From positions 4,154,001 to 4,218,000 of the forward strand of contig CP110631.1 of NCBI GenBank assembly GCA_026210745.1: a stretch of DNA of 64,000 nt. The letters are read 5' to 3'. The stretch is from Exobasidium rhododendri (taxonomy: Eukaryota > Basidiomycota > Exobasidiomycetes > Exobasidiales > Exobasidiaceae). The number at the start of each line of letters is the position of its first letter. Within the stretch, counting starts at the first letter, position 1. This document shows, piece by piece, positions 20,081-31,142 of this stretch. A model generated the notes under the pieces. It was not told the DNA's origin and made no database searches. It worked only from the letters and a program-made list of their open reading frames with translations. A program made the translations under genes and the position numbers.

Positions 20081-21521
20081 CTAGAATTGCCTGCCAACGG
20101 CCGGTGGTGGACCTCGCTGTTGTGGTTGCACACCTGAAGGAGGTCCGTAATACCCTCTTTGGCTTCCATTTGGCTGAGGTCTAGGCATGGACATTTGTTG
20201 CATGCCACCATTAGGAGGTGGTGGCCGCGCTCCATAAGGATTTTGCTGCTGTGGATACCCTTGCGGCACCCCTTGCTGCTGCTGTGGAGGGTTTGGTCGT
20301 TGATAGGAACTACCTTGGCCTTGAAGGGGCGGACCTGGACGTGCATACCCATTTGAGCTTTGTTGCGGCCGCTGCTGCTGTTGCTGGATTTGTTGTTGCA
20401 GCATCTGATCTGATCCCATTCGATTCTGTGGGGGCCTTTGAAACGGTTGTGGTGCTGGGCCGTTAGTGGGTCGAATCTGAATAGGCGAGGGTGATGGTCC
20501 ACCCCTAGAGGTAGCGGGCGAGCCGCCAGGTCGACTCGAAGGTATTGATCTAGTGTCGAGCCTTGGCATACTTCGAGCTGCAGTATTAGCAGCTGCATTC
20601 GTACTTGCACCAGCCGATAATTCTGCTGCTTTGATAATTTCTTCGTCTAGCAAATTCAGAGCTGCGCAAAGAACGATCCATTCCACCATATCTTCATTAC
20701 CCTCGCCTAACGTCTGCCACACTGCCTTCTCCTCTGACGATTTACCGGTGATACTTACTCGAGTACCTCCGCCTCCCCCGTTACCAACACCTGCATTCTT
20801 TTGAATCTTCCCAAATTCAATCCTTTTCGGAGGTATCAGATGCCCAGCATACGTGAAATAAAACATTGTCCAGAAGGTAGCATTCGGGTTCGGTTTGGAG
20901 ATCTGGAACAGCGGTTGTTCGTTGCCAGGCGAGTCTGGGTTGGGTAGAGTTAGTTTGTAGACCGGGGCATGAATGCCTGTGTTGGTGATGGACCACTTTA
21001 AATTCCTCGAAGCTTCACATCGCACAGACTTGTCTCGATTATGATCGGATGAATGACTTGAATCAGACATGCCACCAGGACCGCCAGGACCACGAGAGCC
21101 AGGAGGAGGCACCATCTTAGCGACGCAAAGATCGCCTTGAGGTGATCTAGAGGCAAGACAAGTCAGTACAGACTCATTGTGCAAAACGAGACAGGTGAGA
21201 GAAGCCAACGTACGGGGTTAATAAGAAGCATTCTCGATTGTATGAAGCATGAATGAAGGAGTAAAGGACCTGACTTGGATTCCCATGGCTGTGGAAGGGA
21301 AACAAAAGATGTCATCAGCCGAAGCAACTCCCAACCTTCACCTGCCTACGTCGCCGTGCCGACGTACGGTGTGACGATCAGTGTCGGTAGATGACTGGGA
21401 ATAGGTGCATGGTTGGGCGAGGTGTAGATGGAGTATACCGCTGTGAGCCAGTGAGAGTAGAGGAAAATGACACTCAGCAACGTAAACGATTACCTCCGGA
21501 ATGTTGTCACTCACCAGACAT
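20081..21521 (-). CDS. unrecognised Pro/Gln-rich protein with a structured N-terminal domain
   Basis: Exons 21515-21521 (7 bases: Met, Ser and one base), 21368-21440, 21214-21288 and 20081-21146 join in phase to about 406 residues. The N-terminus reads MSAVYSIYTSPNHAPIPSHL, then PTLIVTPHGNPSQVLYSFI and HASYNRECFLLTPSPQGDL. A compact region follows with KWSITNTGIHAPVYKLTLPN, FWTMFYFTYAGHLIPPKRIE and EDMVEWIVLCAALNLLDEEI. The last 160 residues are disordered Pro/Gln/Gly-rich, with Q runs encoded near 20370-20400. The mix of aromatic and glycine positions suggests a conserved folded domain of about 200 residues, but I cannot name the family. The phase-consistent tiny first exon is the only model I found that supplies an ATG. 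Confidence 0.7.
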
Positions 21522-22500
21522 GCTTGCTTTGCTGCTTCGATCGTCTCGCGACTCTGCTAATATCTCTTTGTGTCGTCGAAGATAGGACAAAGTTTGCCCT
21601 TACACTCTCCGCCTTTGGTGGAGTGTCTTGATTTATGATGATGGGAAAAAGTTGCGAATGCAAAACGGAACCACTTGTTTACAGTCGCAGAGAATGCCAA
21701 AGGAACGTGTAGATTATGCTATGTTTATATGGCCAACTATTTGTTTCTGGCAGCAGCTGGAAAAGGGTGATCACAGACACGGCGCAAAAGATGTGACAAG
21801 CAAGGTGTGTGTGCGAGCGAAATCTCGTAGACGAAGTTATCGGAGTGCGCGCTACGTGATGAGTGGGACAGCAACGTCTAGCAGAGAAGGGTGATTTGAA
21901 TCAAAGATTACCGGTCGGTTCTTGTCTTTCGCTGGATTAGACCCTTAACGATTCGCCGAGATTTGGGGACGTACGTACAGACCACCGCAGAACAGGGGTA
22001 GCCGAGAGGAGAAAGGAACACGTCTGTGTGTGACGAGAGAGGTGACGATTGAGGTGTGAGGTCAAGGAAAGAGGCGTGAGGAAGGGGTAGTAGGGATTGG
22101 GAGTGTCGACGAGATCAAATTGCAGAGGGGCCCTAGGCGGATTTCGGATATATTATAGGATATTGTTATAATAAGCTCTACACGTACGCTCAATAAAGAC
22201 TATGTAGAGAAGAAACGCTCGATCTGAAAGCAAAAAAAACAACAGGCCCCTCCAATAATTGAAGAAAAACCCTAAGCAAGCAGCGTAGCGTAGCGAGATC
22301 TGGCGCATCTCAACCGAAATGAATTAAGAATTGAATATTACCTAGCGAAGGTGGAAGGAACCCCTACTCAACTCTCTCGTCTCTAAGTGACAATTGTTAG
22401 CGCAAGGAGAGAGAGAGGAAAGAGAGAGAAGAGGAGACGGCGGCGGCGCGATACGCAATGCCACCGTTGCTCTCGTATTCGCCTAGAATGCAATGCTACG
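21522..22500. other. intergenic, about 1 kb
   Basis: This is the promoter of the preceding minus-strand gene plus the 3' flank of the GH1 gene. It includes an AT-rich patch (22141-22200) and a GA-rich patch at 22405-22440. The open frames are low-complexity shadows. No RNA gene was seen. Confidence 0.45.
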
Positions 22501-24379
22501 CTACAGATGCTTTTTGAAAAAGCTGCGGATGTAAAAGAAGCTGTTGAGAAACGTCCTAGGCAGCTCAGGGTCATGATAGTCGATGCTCTGCACTCCAAAG
22601 CGAGGAGCAGTGCCATATTCCCATTCTACATTGTCAGTGGCAGCCCAAATAAAGCATCCAGTCAAAGGCGTGCCGTCTTTGTAGACAGCCAAGAGCATCT
22701 CAGCCAAGTGATCTCGAAAGTAGCGTTGTCGACCGTCATCGTTCCGAACATCGGCCAAATCAGTCTTGCCATCTTGATCTCGCTCTGACCAACCGAATTC
22801 GGTGATAACAATACTGTCCGGCTTGTACTCGTCATAGACATACTTGAGATGTCTTCTCAGTGTCCCTGCCGTGTTCATCAACCAGGATTCGGTCAAAGCG
22901 TCTGACTTCTCACCAAGCAGCTGTCCTTCAGGGGTAGTGGCAGAATAATCAGAGCAAGTCGGCCAAGCGGGATGCTTCAAGTTGCCAATGCACTCATTGA
23001 AGCCACCCTGCTGACTCGTCGACTTGGCCACCGAGGTTGAGTAAAAATCCTGAGGTGCGAAATGGTCGGCACATGCTGTAAGCAACGCACAAACATAAGA
23101 CAGGTGTGGGACAGGCTGCAACACGACGTACCGTAGAGAAGAAGTCGGCCGAACCCTTTATTCTTTCCTTGTCTTCCTTGGTCAAATCCGGTAGCCACTC
23201 TGCAGGCACCTCTTCTTTGACAAGTGGTGGATAGTCCCCGGTCTTGTGAATAGGTCTCGCAAATAGATCCAAGTAGAAAGCAGTGCTTCTCTTGACGGCC
23301 TCCGAGTCCAGTTTGTCGTGTTTGCGGTAGGGGACGCTATAGGAGCCGGCATTCTTGTATGATATCTTCGCCTTCGAGCTCACGACCTGCTTGACTTTCA
23401 GTCCTCTGAAGATTTCAACCGCCTTACCATGCGCCTTGAGGAGGTGGCCGGCACACTGCCATGGAAGGGAGGGATCTGAGATCGTCTGCCCATGAACATG
23501 CGGTCGAACGAGGGGGTAACGGTGTAGACAGAATTCTTGCGGTTCGTTGAAGGTGAAGAAGGTCTTCACGCCCTTTCTACCCAGTGCTTCAAATACGATG
23601 CTAGCGTATCGGGCAAAGTCGTCCACAACACTTTCGTCGCTGAAGCCACCATAGCGTATCTCAAGTTGAAGTGGGAGGTCCCAGTGAAACAGGGTAGCTA
23701 CCGGCTTCATGCCCTGATCGATGATTTCCTGCACAAGATCTTCATAAAAGGCGAGCCCCTCCTCGCTGATCTCTCCATGACCTGTTGATTAGACGACTTA
23801 AGATGTCAGCAGAGTGATCGGGAGTCTTCTCTTCGCTGACTGGTCTTCATGCAGTCACTCGCCTAGTGGCATCACTCGAGACCAGCTCACACTGAAGCTG
23901 TAGCTCTTCACGCCCATAGCAGCCACTCTTGCAAGATCCAGCGGATAAAGGTATCGGAAATTCGTTCCCACATCCATACTGTGACATGATTGAGAAGTGT
24001 TTTGGGAGACTAGATGACAATAGCTATCCCATATACTCGGACCGCGGCCGTCATCCTTCACTGCGCCCTCAACCTGAGCAGCAGAGGATGCAATGCCAAA
24101 GGCAAATTTCTTTTTGAATTTGAGATGGTCGATGCGAGACTCGGTCAATGTTTGTGCTTTGAAAATACTCTTGTCTGTTGGGTCGTATCCAAGATCAACA
24201 TGAAGAGGAGTCTCGACTACTGTCTGCTGCTTAGCGAGTGCTACTGGGACCTCTTGCTCGACATGACTCCATAAATGATCAACTATGTACCTGGAGCGAT
24301 CACTCAGGCCCGATGCAGTTTGTGCGATGCAGAAAAGGAGAGTGAGAAAAACAAATCTTCGCCGGAGTGGAAGGAGCAT
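22501..24379 (-). CDS. GH1 family beta-glucosidase, secreted
   Basis: Three exons, 23863-24379, 23132-23781 and 22501-23075, give about 582 residues. A signal peptide (FVFLTLLFCIAQTASG) precedes a retaining GH1 barrel. Visible motifs are FAFGIASSAAQVEGAVKDDG, YSFSVSWSRVMPLG and ATLFHWDLPLQLE. The acid/base is in FFTFNEPQEF (about Glu252) and the nucleophile in SIVITEFGWSERD; CFIWAATDNVEWEYG follows. The family releases glucose from beta-glucosides. Two splice oddities are visible. Intron 1 needs a GC donor at 23861-23862 to keep phase. Intron 2 with the strongest donor (GTACGT) leaves the frame two bases out, so the true donor may be 4 or 7 bases further into the intron, or there is a sequence error. 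Both halves are otherwise intact, so a functional gene is likely. Confidence 0.88.
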
Positions 24380-24793
24380 GGTGAGGGAGTGCAAAGGAGG
24401 CGGAGGGAAACCTGTGTGAGTGTGGAAAGGGGAAGAAGTTGCTTGTTCCCCTTTTTGTGCCCAATCGGCATCGATGTATGCTCCACACTGGGCGCTATCG
24501 CTGCACACATTTAGGCAGGCCATCAGCCCATCAAGATGGCGTAAAGACCGTTTGCCTGGGCGTGCAAGCCTCGGCGGCCTTAAGGTCCTCACGTACGCAT
24601 ACGCTCGCTGCGAACCAGTGCAAGACTACTTACACAGCAGAGCAGAGAAGGCCATTCTTTGAAAGCGGAGAAGCGCAAGGACTGCGTTGAGATGTTGGTG
24701 AGATGCCTAAAGTACATATGCTGCGCCGAGTGAGCGTGGATGTGTGTAGAAAGTAAAAAAGATAAAGCCAAGGATTGGGTCCTCGCATGGAGA
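24380..24793. other. intergenic, GH1 promoter
   Basis: These 414 bases upstream of the GH1 start and downstream of the carrier stop show no supported coding or RNA feature. Confidence 0.4.
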
Positions 24794-25768
24794 TCAAAGA
24801 GGCTTGACGCCAAACAACGCTCTGAACCTTTCGAACAGAACAAGTGAGATGACAGAGTGGACACCGAGCCGTAGCCAGCACATTGCGAATCCTCGATACA
24901 GAGCTAGCGGGCCTTCGTTTCGAAGGAGAATAGCAAGAGAATGCAACGATCCATTCAACGCTCTCGATTTATCCTGCATGATCCGCACTTTGATGACATC
25001 CACAGGTTGAGAGCACACAGAGCATACAAAGCCGGCGACGAAGCTGCTGGCAAGATGCAGCTTGAACCCTTCCTGCATACCTGCATGCTGCTTGAATGCA
25101 TTCTTTGCTTCCGAATACGAGCTGAGTTGAGAGGCGGTCAGAATGGCAGCGCGAACCATGTTCGGTGTTGTGCCTCTCCATAGGCTTTGTATACCGCCTT
25201 GCACACCTCCACCAGGCGGAGCCCTCCCTTTGCCTTCCTGATACACCTTGTAGAACCCTACGAAGGTGTTTTTGTAGGGAGGCACGCCGTTGGGCCTCGG
25301 AGCCTGCATCCTAACCTTCATGAGATCAGTCGGAGTGGAGACCAGGGCGCCTATCGAGCCTGAAGTTATACCGGCTATGACTTTATTGCCGAACGAAGAG
25401 ATCGGTATGATGGGAGAGTACATTTCTCGGAACGTCTCATACGTCCCCATCCTGATAGTGCTGTAGGTCATTTCCCGACAACAAGTTGCGGTGATTCCAT
25501 TCGCAAAGCTTCGGAAGCCTTCTTGCTTTGCCATAGACTTTGCTATCGAGAAGAAATGCGATCTAACTTGTTTGTCTTGGAGTTGCTGTCGGACCTTGAT
25601 GATGTCTGCTGGATTGGTACAGATTGCCGAAAGCGAATTTCCCAGCCCTGCAGACAGCAAAGTCAGACCCAGTGTCGTAGAAGACGATCTCGACTGGGTG
25701 ACTTGTGCGGCCACCGTTTCCTCCTCCAAGAGCAGTCCCGCATCTTGGCCCCTGCCAAGCTTGGCCAT
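24794..25768 (-). CDS. mitochondrial carrier family (SLC25) protein
   Basis: A single exon of 324 residues from the ATG at 25768 (MAKLGRGQDAGLLLEEE). It has the three-fold repeat of inner-membrane carriers, with signature motifs CTNPADIIKVRQQLQ, VSTPTDLMKVRMQAP and CSQPVDVIKVRIMQD. Six membrane helices are visible, and the matrix segments end in FANGITATCCREMTY, LWRGTTPNMVRAAI and LYRGFAMCWLRLG. The motif details are closest to the dicarboxylate/uncoupling-protein branch, but the substrate cannot be read from the sequence. The frame stays open upstream to 25918. I prefer the later ATG because the extra residues are Cys-rich and not carrier-like. It shares a 320-base divergent promoter with the BRCT gene. 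Confidence 0.88.
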   Translation of the reverse strand: MAKLGRGQDAGLLLEEETVAAQVTQSRSSSTTLGLTLLSAGLGNSLSAICTNPADIIKVRQQLQDKQVRSHFFSIAKSMAKQEGFRSFANGITATCCREMTYSTIRMGTYETFREMYSPIIPISSFGNKVIAGITSGSIGALVSTPTDLMKVRMQAPRPNGVPPYKNTFVGFYKVYQEGKGRAPPGGGVQGGIQSLWRGTTPNMVRAAILTASQLSSYSEAKNAFKQHAGMQEGFKLHLASSFVAGFVCSVCSQPVDVIKVRIMQDKSRALNGSLHSLAILLRNEGPLALYRGFAMCWLRLGVHSVISLVLFERFRALFGVKPL

Positions 25769-26088
25769 GAACGAGAGAAAGATGAGATGAACAGAGCAGA
25801 AGAGACCGGCGCAGAGAGGAGAGCCGAGATGATGATAAAAGCGGGGTAGTGGAACTTCACAGTTCCTGGCTCGAGAAGACCGGGAAACGGCACCAAATAT
25901 CGGACGCGCGCGCGACACGCTTGACTTTTTCTGTTTTGCCAGACGCGCTCCTTAGATTAGGTATACTTTCTTTCTTACCCACGGAAACTTCCCATTCGAT
26001 TCCAGCCCAGCTTCCTTTGAGGTTGACTGGTCGTGAGAGCCTGCTCTGTGACTGTCAAGACGGCCGACTGTATGCACATCCGCGAAAT
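25769..26088. promoter_or_regulatory. shared divergent promoter region, carrier and BRCT genes
   Basis: These 320 bases separate two divergent starts, so regulatory sites for both genes must lie here or within the leaders. No specific factor site was identified. Confidence 0.4.
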
Positions 26089-27515
26089 ATGAACAGGTCG
26101 GCAAAGCGGCATCGCTCGTCAAAGGTGCCCAACGTCAAACTGCGACCTGCTCCTGCTATTACGAGTGAGCGCAGCAAGAAGATCCGCCAGGAAGCAGAGG
26201 CTGAAAAGGAGGATTTCGCTCATTATAGAAGGCTGAGAGAAGCGCATAGAAATGGCAGGAGAATAGTCAACGATGCAGAAAACGACGAAAGCGGCGACGA
26301 CGACAACGAAAGGGATAGAGATGAGGAAGATGACAATCTGGACGAAGATCGGGCTCCTCTGATAGGCTGCGTCATTTGCATGACTGGCTTGGGTGAGGAA
26401 AAGGTGAGCAGTAGAATATTTGAGAGAATACGAGCAATTTTCCTCACAAGCTATTCTTTTTCTTTAAAATAGGTCAAGCTTTCAGAGTATGCTCTTATGC
26501 TAGGAGGACAAGTGCAAGGTAATCTGACAGAAGATGCCACACATCTCATTGCAAACGAACCAGGATCAGACAAGTATCATTGCGCTCTTCGACTTGGTTT
26601 GCCAATATTGCGACCGGAGTGGCTTCGAGAACTCCGAGCTCGATGGACAGAGGCAGTCGACTATGATTTTGACGGGGTGAGTTCAAGCGGGAAATGGTAG
26701 CTGCTGCTGCTGCTGCTGCTTTCCTTCCTTCTCGTCGGCTAATGCAGTCCTTGTCTTTCACCTTACTCAGTTGATGGAGGAGCATCGACTAGACACATTT
26801 GAGAACCTGTGCGTTGCTCTCGCAGGCATCACGGAACCAGCTGAGAGGACGGAACTGAGAAAGAAACTGAAGTCTGGCTCTGCAAAGACGCCCACCACTT
26901 TTGCTCTTGATGGATCATTTACGCACCTGATCTGCGGAGATATCAAGGACTCAAAGACGATGGAAGTGGTGAACAAGTACCGGAAAAGAGCAGAACGTTT
27001 CACAAGAAGGGGAGAGAGCTTACCAAGTGAGGGGGAGGTTCATTCGACGGAGATGAAAGCAGCTACAAATCTGAAATTGGTGTGGAAAGAGTGGGTGGAC
27101 GATTGCATGGAAGTCGGTGGTTGCCTCGATGAGCACCTCTATGCTATAGAAGAGCCAAGATTGACTGTGTTACAGCGCAGGAAGCTCAAGGACTCCACTA
27201 TCCACGAAAAGAAACAGCGTGAGATGGTGAATTTGGCACGAGTGTCGGCTTCCAAGAGATTGAAAGAGGTAATGGCCGACACGAATGAAAGGGAGGACAC
27301 TCCAAAGCACTTCGACAGCACATCTAGTGTGCAACGAGTCACCAAGAAGCCAAAGATCGACATTGTCAAATTCGTTCAACAAATCCAAGACGGCGAAGCA
27401 AAGGACGCAATGAACACAACGTCGGGACGTGACGTTGATGGCAGCCGCAGCAGCGTTTCGAGCTCGTCAGCCAGTCGGCCAGTCGCAGGTCCAGCAGACA
27501 TAAGTAGGCAAGGCG

Positions 27516-27546
<31 letters not shown>

Positions 27547-29200
27547 CTCTTCTTCCCGGCTGTCTTCCCCTCCTCCCGTGATGCAAAGCAAGGACACCAG
27601 AGAAGACGACGAGAGAGTGGCGGGAGCCAAGGAGACGGGCGAAGAGGACGATGCAGAGATGGGTGATATGCTACTAGAAGAGGATCCAGCTTCTGGCTTA
27701 CTCTCTCGCTTTCGAGAAAAGAGTCTGTCTTCTCTGTCGTTTCGAATCGACCTTCGCGACGAGTACGGCAATCAGGCTGCAAAAAGGGCTCTACAAGCAA
27801 GGGGCGTCCAAGCAATCCTTCACGCAAAGGACCCTTCTCCCGCAAACTTTCATGTCCTCCCTCTTGGCAAGGTGGATGCACCTTGCAACACAATCGACAG
27901 GCATGACCTCGGAACTCCCGTCACAAGACTCTTCATCGAGCGTTGCTTTTTTGAATCGCGCATACTAGACCTTGATGAGTCCTTTGCGCTTCAGCCTTCG
28001 CTAGAAGAATTCCCTCTGGAAGGTGTAGAGAGAGTCGTCGTCGGTATCACCGGCTTCTCTGCCGATAACGAGATGGACAAGAAACAGGCGGAGATTGCTC
28101 TGCAAAGCGCTGGGATCCAATTCTCCTCTACCTTGAAACGTGGTCATCACACGCACCTCCTGATCGGCGAGGAAGCGGAGAAGAGTGAAAGCTCGCAAAA
28201 GAAGATTCAAAGGGCGAAAGAATGGGGCATTCATTGCGTAGGGTTGGACTTCATCGATACAATCTACAAGCTGGGAAAGGTGGAGCCTGCCGTGAGCAGA
28301 TCGATGCCGTCGCAGAGGCCGTTTGGCCGATCAGAGAGTGCGGGGGTCAGTACCATCGGAGAGACACAGTCAAATCAGAATCTAGCACGGCCGTTGGAAG
28401 TGAACCAACACATCTCCAATGCCCTCGTCAGCAATTTGAGACCATGGCAGAGATCGACGTCTGGATCGCAGGCATTACTGGATGGAGAAGAATCGAGAGG
28501 CGCTTCCTTTCGCGGTTTGTCGTCTTCTGCCTACCGTGCCAACGATGAGAGCTTAGATGCAGCAAGTCTGACCATTCAAACCTCGGCGGCAGAAGTGATG
28601 GCGCTGATCAGCAATCGACATGCAGGAAAATTGGTGAGCAATAGCAAATCATTGGCCTCTACTGCCGGCCGTAAGCGAGGTCGTTTGCCCCCTTCGAGGT
28701 TGAGAGAGGGCAGGGCCGGGTCAGCTGCACTAAGTCGAGAAAGGGCAAGAGACGGTAGCGAGAACCCTAGTGCGGAGGACTTGTTAGCGTTGAGAAAGGA
28801 AGAGGAAGACCGTTACATGATGCAAGGCTCGACGCAAGTGTTGCCCTCCTCGTTGAACCCTTTCGGAGTGGGTGGAGTACAGGAGAGTGAAAGTATTCGA
28901 GTGACTTACGACGACGCACCGTCCAGAAGAGAGCGGAGGAAAGTGAGTGAATTGATTGCCACGTCCGTCCTGCGATCCAAGCAAATCGATGAAGAGAGGA
29001 GTCGAGGAAGTAGCACTGAAACGGAAGACGTCATCGATCTACGGAGCTCTTCGGTATCGCCTGGCAAGGGTAGCGCCACAGCCGCCGCCGCCGCCAACGC
29101 AGCCACCACCATCACAGCCTCCCCAACAGCGACAACAAAGGCTTTCTTTATTCCTACCATTCAAGCTCGCCGTCAACCAGGGACGTGCAACCGAGATTGA
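26089..29200 (+). CDS. DPB11: four-BRCT replication and checkpoint scaffold, Dpb11/Rad4/TopBP1 type
   Basis: Exons 26089-26403, 26473-26676 and 26771-29200 encode 982 residues. A basic N-terminus and an acidic run lead into BRCT1 (LIGCVICMTGLGEEK, GGQVQGNLTEDATHLIA, ILRPEWLREL). BRCT2 follows (FENLCVALAGI, ALDGSFTHLICGDI, LVWKEWVDDCMEVGG). After a Ser/Thr linker with a poly-Thr run (27517-27543), a third degenerate BRCT is likely at about residues 460-560. BRCT4 is clear (VERVVVGITGFSADN, HHTHLLIGEEAE, IHCVGLDFIDTIYK). The C-terminal 270 residues are charged and disordered. Family members bind phosphorylated Sld3/Treslin and Rad9 to start replication and activate the ATR-type checkpoint in the nucleus. 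The paired N-terminal BRCTs plus central BRCTs support this over generic BRCT proteins. Length exceeds yeast Dpb11 (764 aa). Confidence 0.75.
27515..27544 (+). repeat. (ACT)n trinucleotide repeat encoding poly-Thr
   Basis: About nine tandem ACT codons inside the BRCT-protein linker. Length variation between strains would be expected. Confidence 0.8.
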
Positions 29201-29312
29201 AATCTTCGTAGTCCCATGTCCTCAATCCATTGTACCACTACAACTACACAAATATAGTACATATGCAAACCTTCGCAGTTGCATAGAAAACATGCATGAC
29301 CTTTCACCTGCT

Positions 29313-30979
29313 TCAGATCTGTTTCCCCTCTCTTCTTGAGTCAACCTCGCCAACATTTGTGTGTTCTTGGATGTCGCTGAGGCACCGAAGAGAATGAGCA
29401 AACAGACGGGCGAATTGGAGATCCCACTTCATGACGGCAGCTGTGCCTGAAAAGGTAGCGACGCTTTCTGTATCGGGAAGGAAAGAAGCATCGTCTGGAC
29501 TCGATGCACTGTGAAGCCTTTGATGATGCCTTGGGGAAGGTGAGCGAGGCGGCGAGCGCGAGCGTTTGCGGTGGCGAGACCGCTGCTCCTCGTCCTCCTC
29601 GTCCTCGTCCTCCTCCTCCTCCTCCTCAGAGTCGAGTGCATCTGGGTCGATCTGGCATGATACAGGGAGGAGTTCAGCATAGGCTCGGCTTCTGGCCTTT
29701 CTTCCTTATTGACCCATTATAACCCACCTTTTGCGCAAAAAGGGTCTCAAAGTGATTATGTTCTTCTGTCTTCTCTTCTTCATCATCGTATGCATGCGTC
29801 ATCCTATCAGCGTTCGTATTTACCTCTTCCAGGTCCTCTTCTTCCTCCTCACTGGCTTCTGCATCCTGATCCAAGATTTCCTTCTTTGGACGTCTTACAT
29901 TGAACACCTCTGACCCATGCAAGGACCCAACGCCTTCTCCCTCCACCTTGACTCCTAGTGGATCGTCTTCCTGCTGATCAAATACTTCTCCTCTTCCAGC
30001 TTTGCCATCCTCTTCGTTTTCTTCGTCGTCGTGCACAACTCTCGGAGGTAGTGGTACATCAAGTTGAACTCTCATCCAGCCGAATAGATTCTCCTTTGCC
30101 AGCGTCATGACGTTTCGAAGTCTGATCCGATTCGTCTGCGCAACGGTAGAGTGCCCTTTGCTCCCCACAAACGACTTTCCCTCTTGTAACTTGCCTGACG
30201 CCAAGGGAGGAGGAAAGCGACCTTCGTGAAACGCCTCGGTGCCGTAGACAGTGCCTTCTACACCTGCTCTGGAGTACTCTGCATGATTTTGCATGGGGAA
30301 GTCGCCTTCATAATTTTGACTCGAAGTCTCGACATTTTTTGTCACTGCTTTCAGGTCGACCATCTGACCTCGCAAAACGCATGACCAGACCCTGTCCAGT
30401 ACATCTACACTCTGAATGACCGATCGAAATCCAGCGTCGAGCGACCTCCTTTTCTCGCTCTCGTCGTCGTCGTCCCCTTCCAATCCTTCTTTACTACACA
30501 CCTCGTATCCGGAGATGCCGTCGAGCAGCTCGTTTGTGTAGCGCAGGAGATAGCTGACCAGCAAGGAGGCCGATGGGCCGATCGGTGGAATAGACGCGAG
30601 AATAAGTAGGATAGAAGCGTACGCTTGTATGAAAGAGGACAGGGTAGGGACTGATGACGAGCTTGGATCGTGTCTGTGGTTCATTCTTAATAGTCAGTTC
30701 ATGTTGCATCTAGAAGGAGTCCACTGCGCTGCGAGGGTCGATGTCACGCTTTTACCCTCACCTCTTGTTGAAGCCACGATTGATCTGAAGGAAGGCATCG
30801 TCGAGGTAGTTCATCAACCGCATTTCTTGCTTTTGTGTCAATTTTCGAACTGTGAAGGTGTCCTCCTCTTTGCTCAATCGATCTTTCTTCGATGATCGAG
30901 CAGAATCGAGCGATCCCGCTGGCGCTGCTCCTCCGCCTCCCTGCCCGGCATCCAACAAGAAGCCCCCGCCAGTGTTCAT
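29313..30979 (-). CDS. unrecognised acidic-linker protein
   Basis: Three exons, 30762-30979, 29728-30673 and 29313-29651, total exactly 501 codons (500 residues). The N-terminus is Gly-rich, then KKDRLSKEEDTFTVRKLTQK, RLMNYLDDAFLQINRGFNKR and a hydrophobic helical stretch (FIQAYASILLILASIPPIG, SASLLVSYLLRYTNELLDG). LDRVWSCVLRGQ and RIRLRNVMTLAKENLFGWM mark further structured parts. The C-terminal half is Asp/Glu-rich, and the last exon adds an acidic run, an Arg/Ser patch (RSRHRKRSRSPPRSPSP) and WDLQFARLFAHSLRCLSDIQ before the stop. The last exon has no early ATG and is easily missed. Its phase, its acceptor and its long open frame support it. I do not recognise the family. The gene is divergent from the next one, with only 163 bases between starts. 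Confidence 0.7.
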
Positions 30980-31142
30980 GATGTTTGGGAAGAAATGGCA
31001 AGACACCTCTTGCCCTCTCTCCACATGAAAGGGTAGCGCGTTGACGTTTCCTCTTTCCCAGGAGGATATTTGTAACGAGTATATCCACATTGCCAAGATT
31101 CCCATTCTCCACTGCCACTGGCCTCGGTGTTACAGTGTTTGG

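Noticed and set aside
19570-20610. 346-codon minus-strand frame
   Set aside because: It is out of frame with the phase-consistent gene at 20081-21521 and has shadow-type composition.
24589-24881. Minus-strand frames between the GH1 and carrier genes
   Set aside because: Low-complexity shadows overlapping the carrier 3' end and the GH1 upstream region, with no domain.
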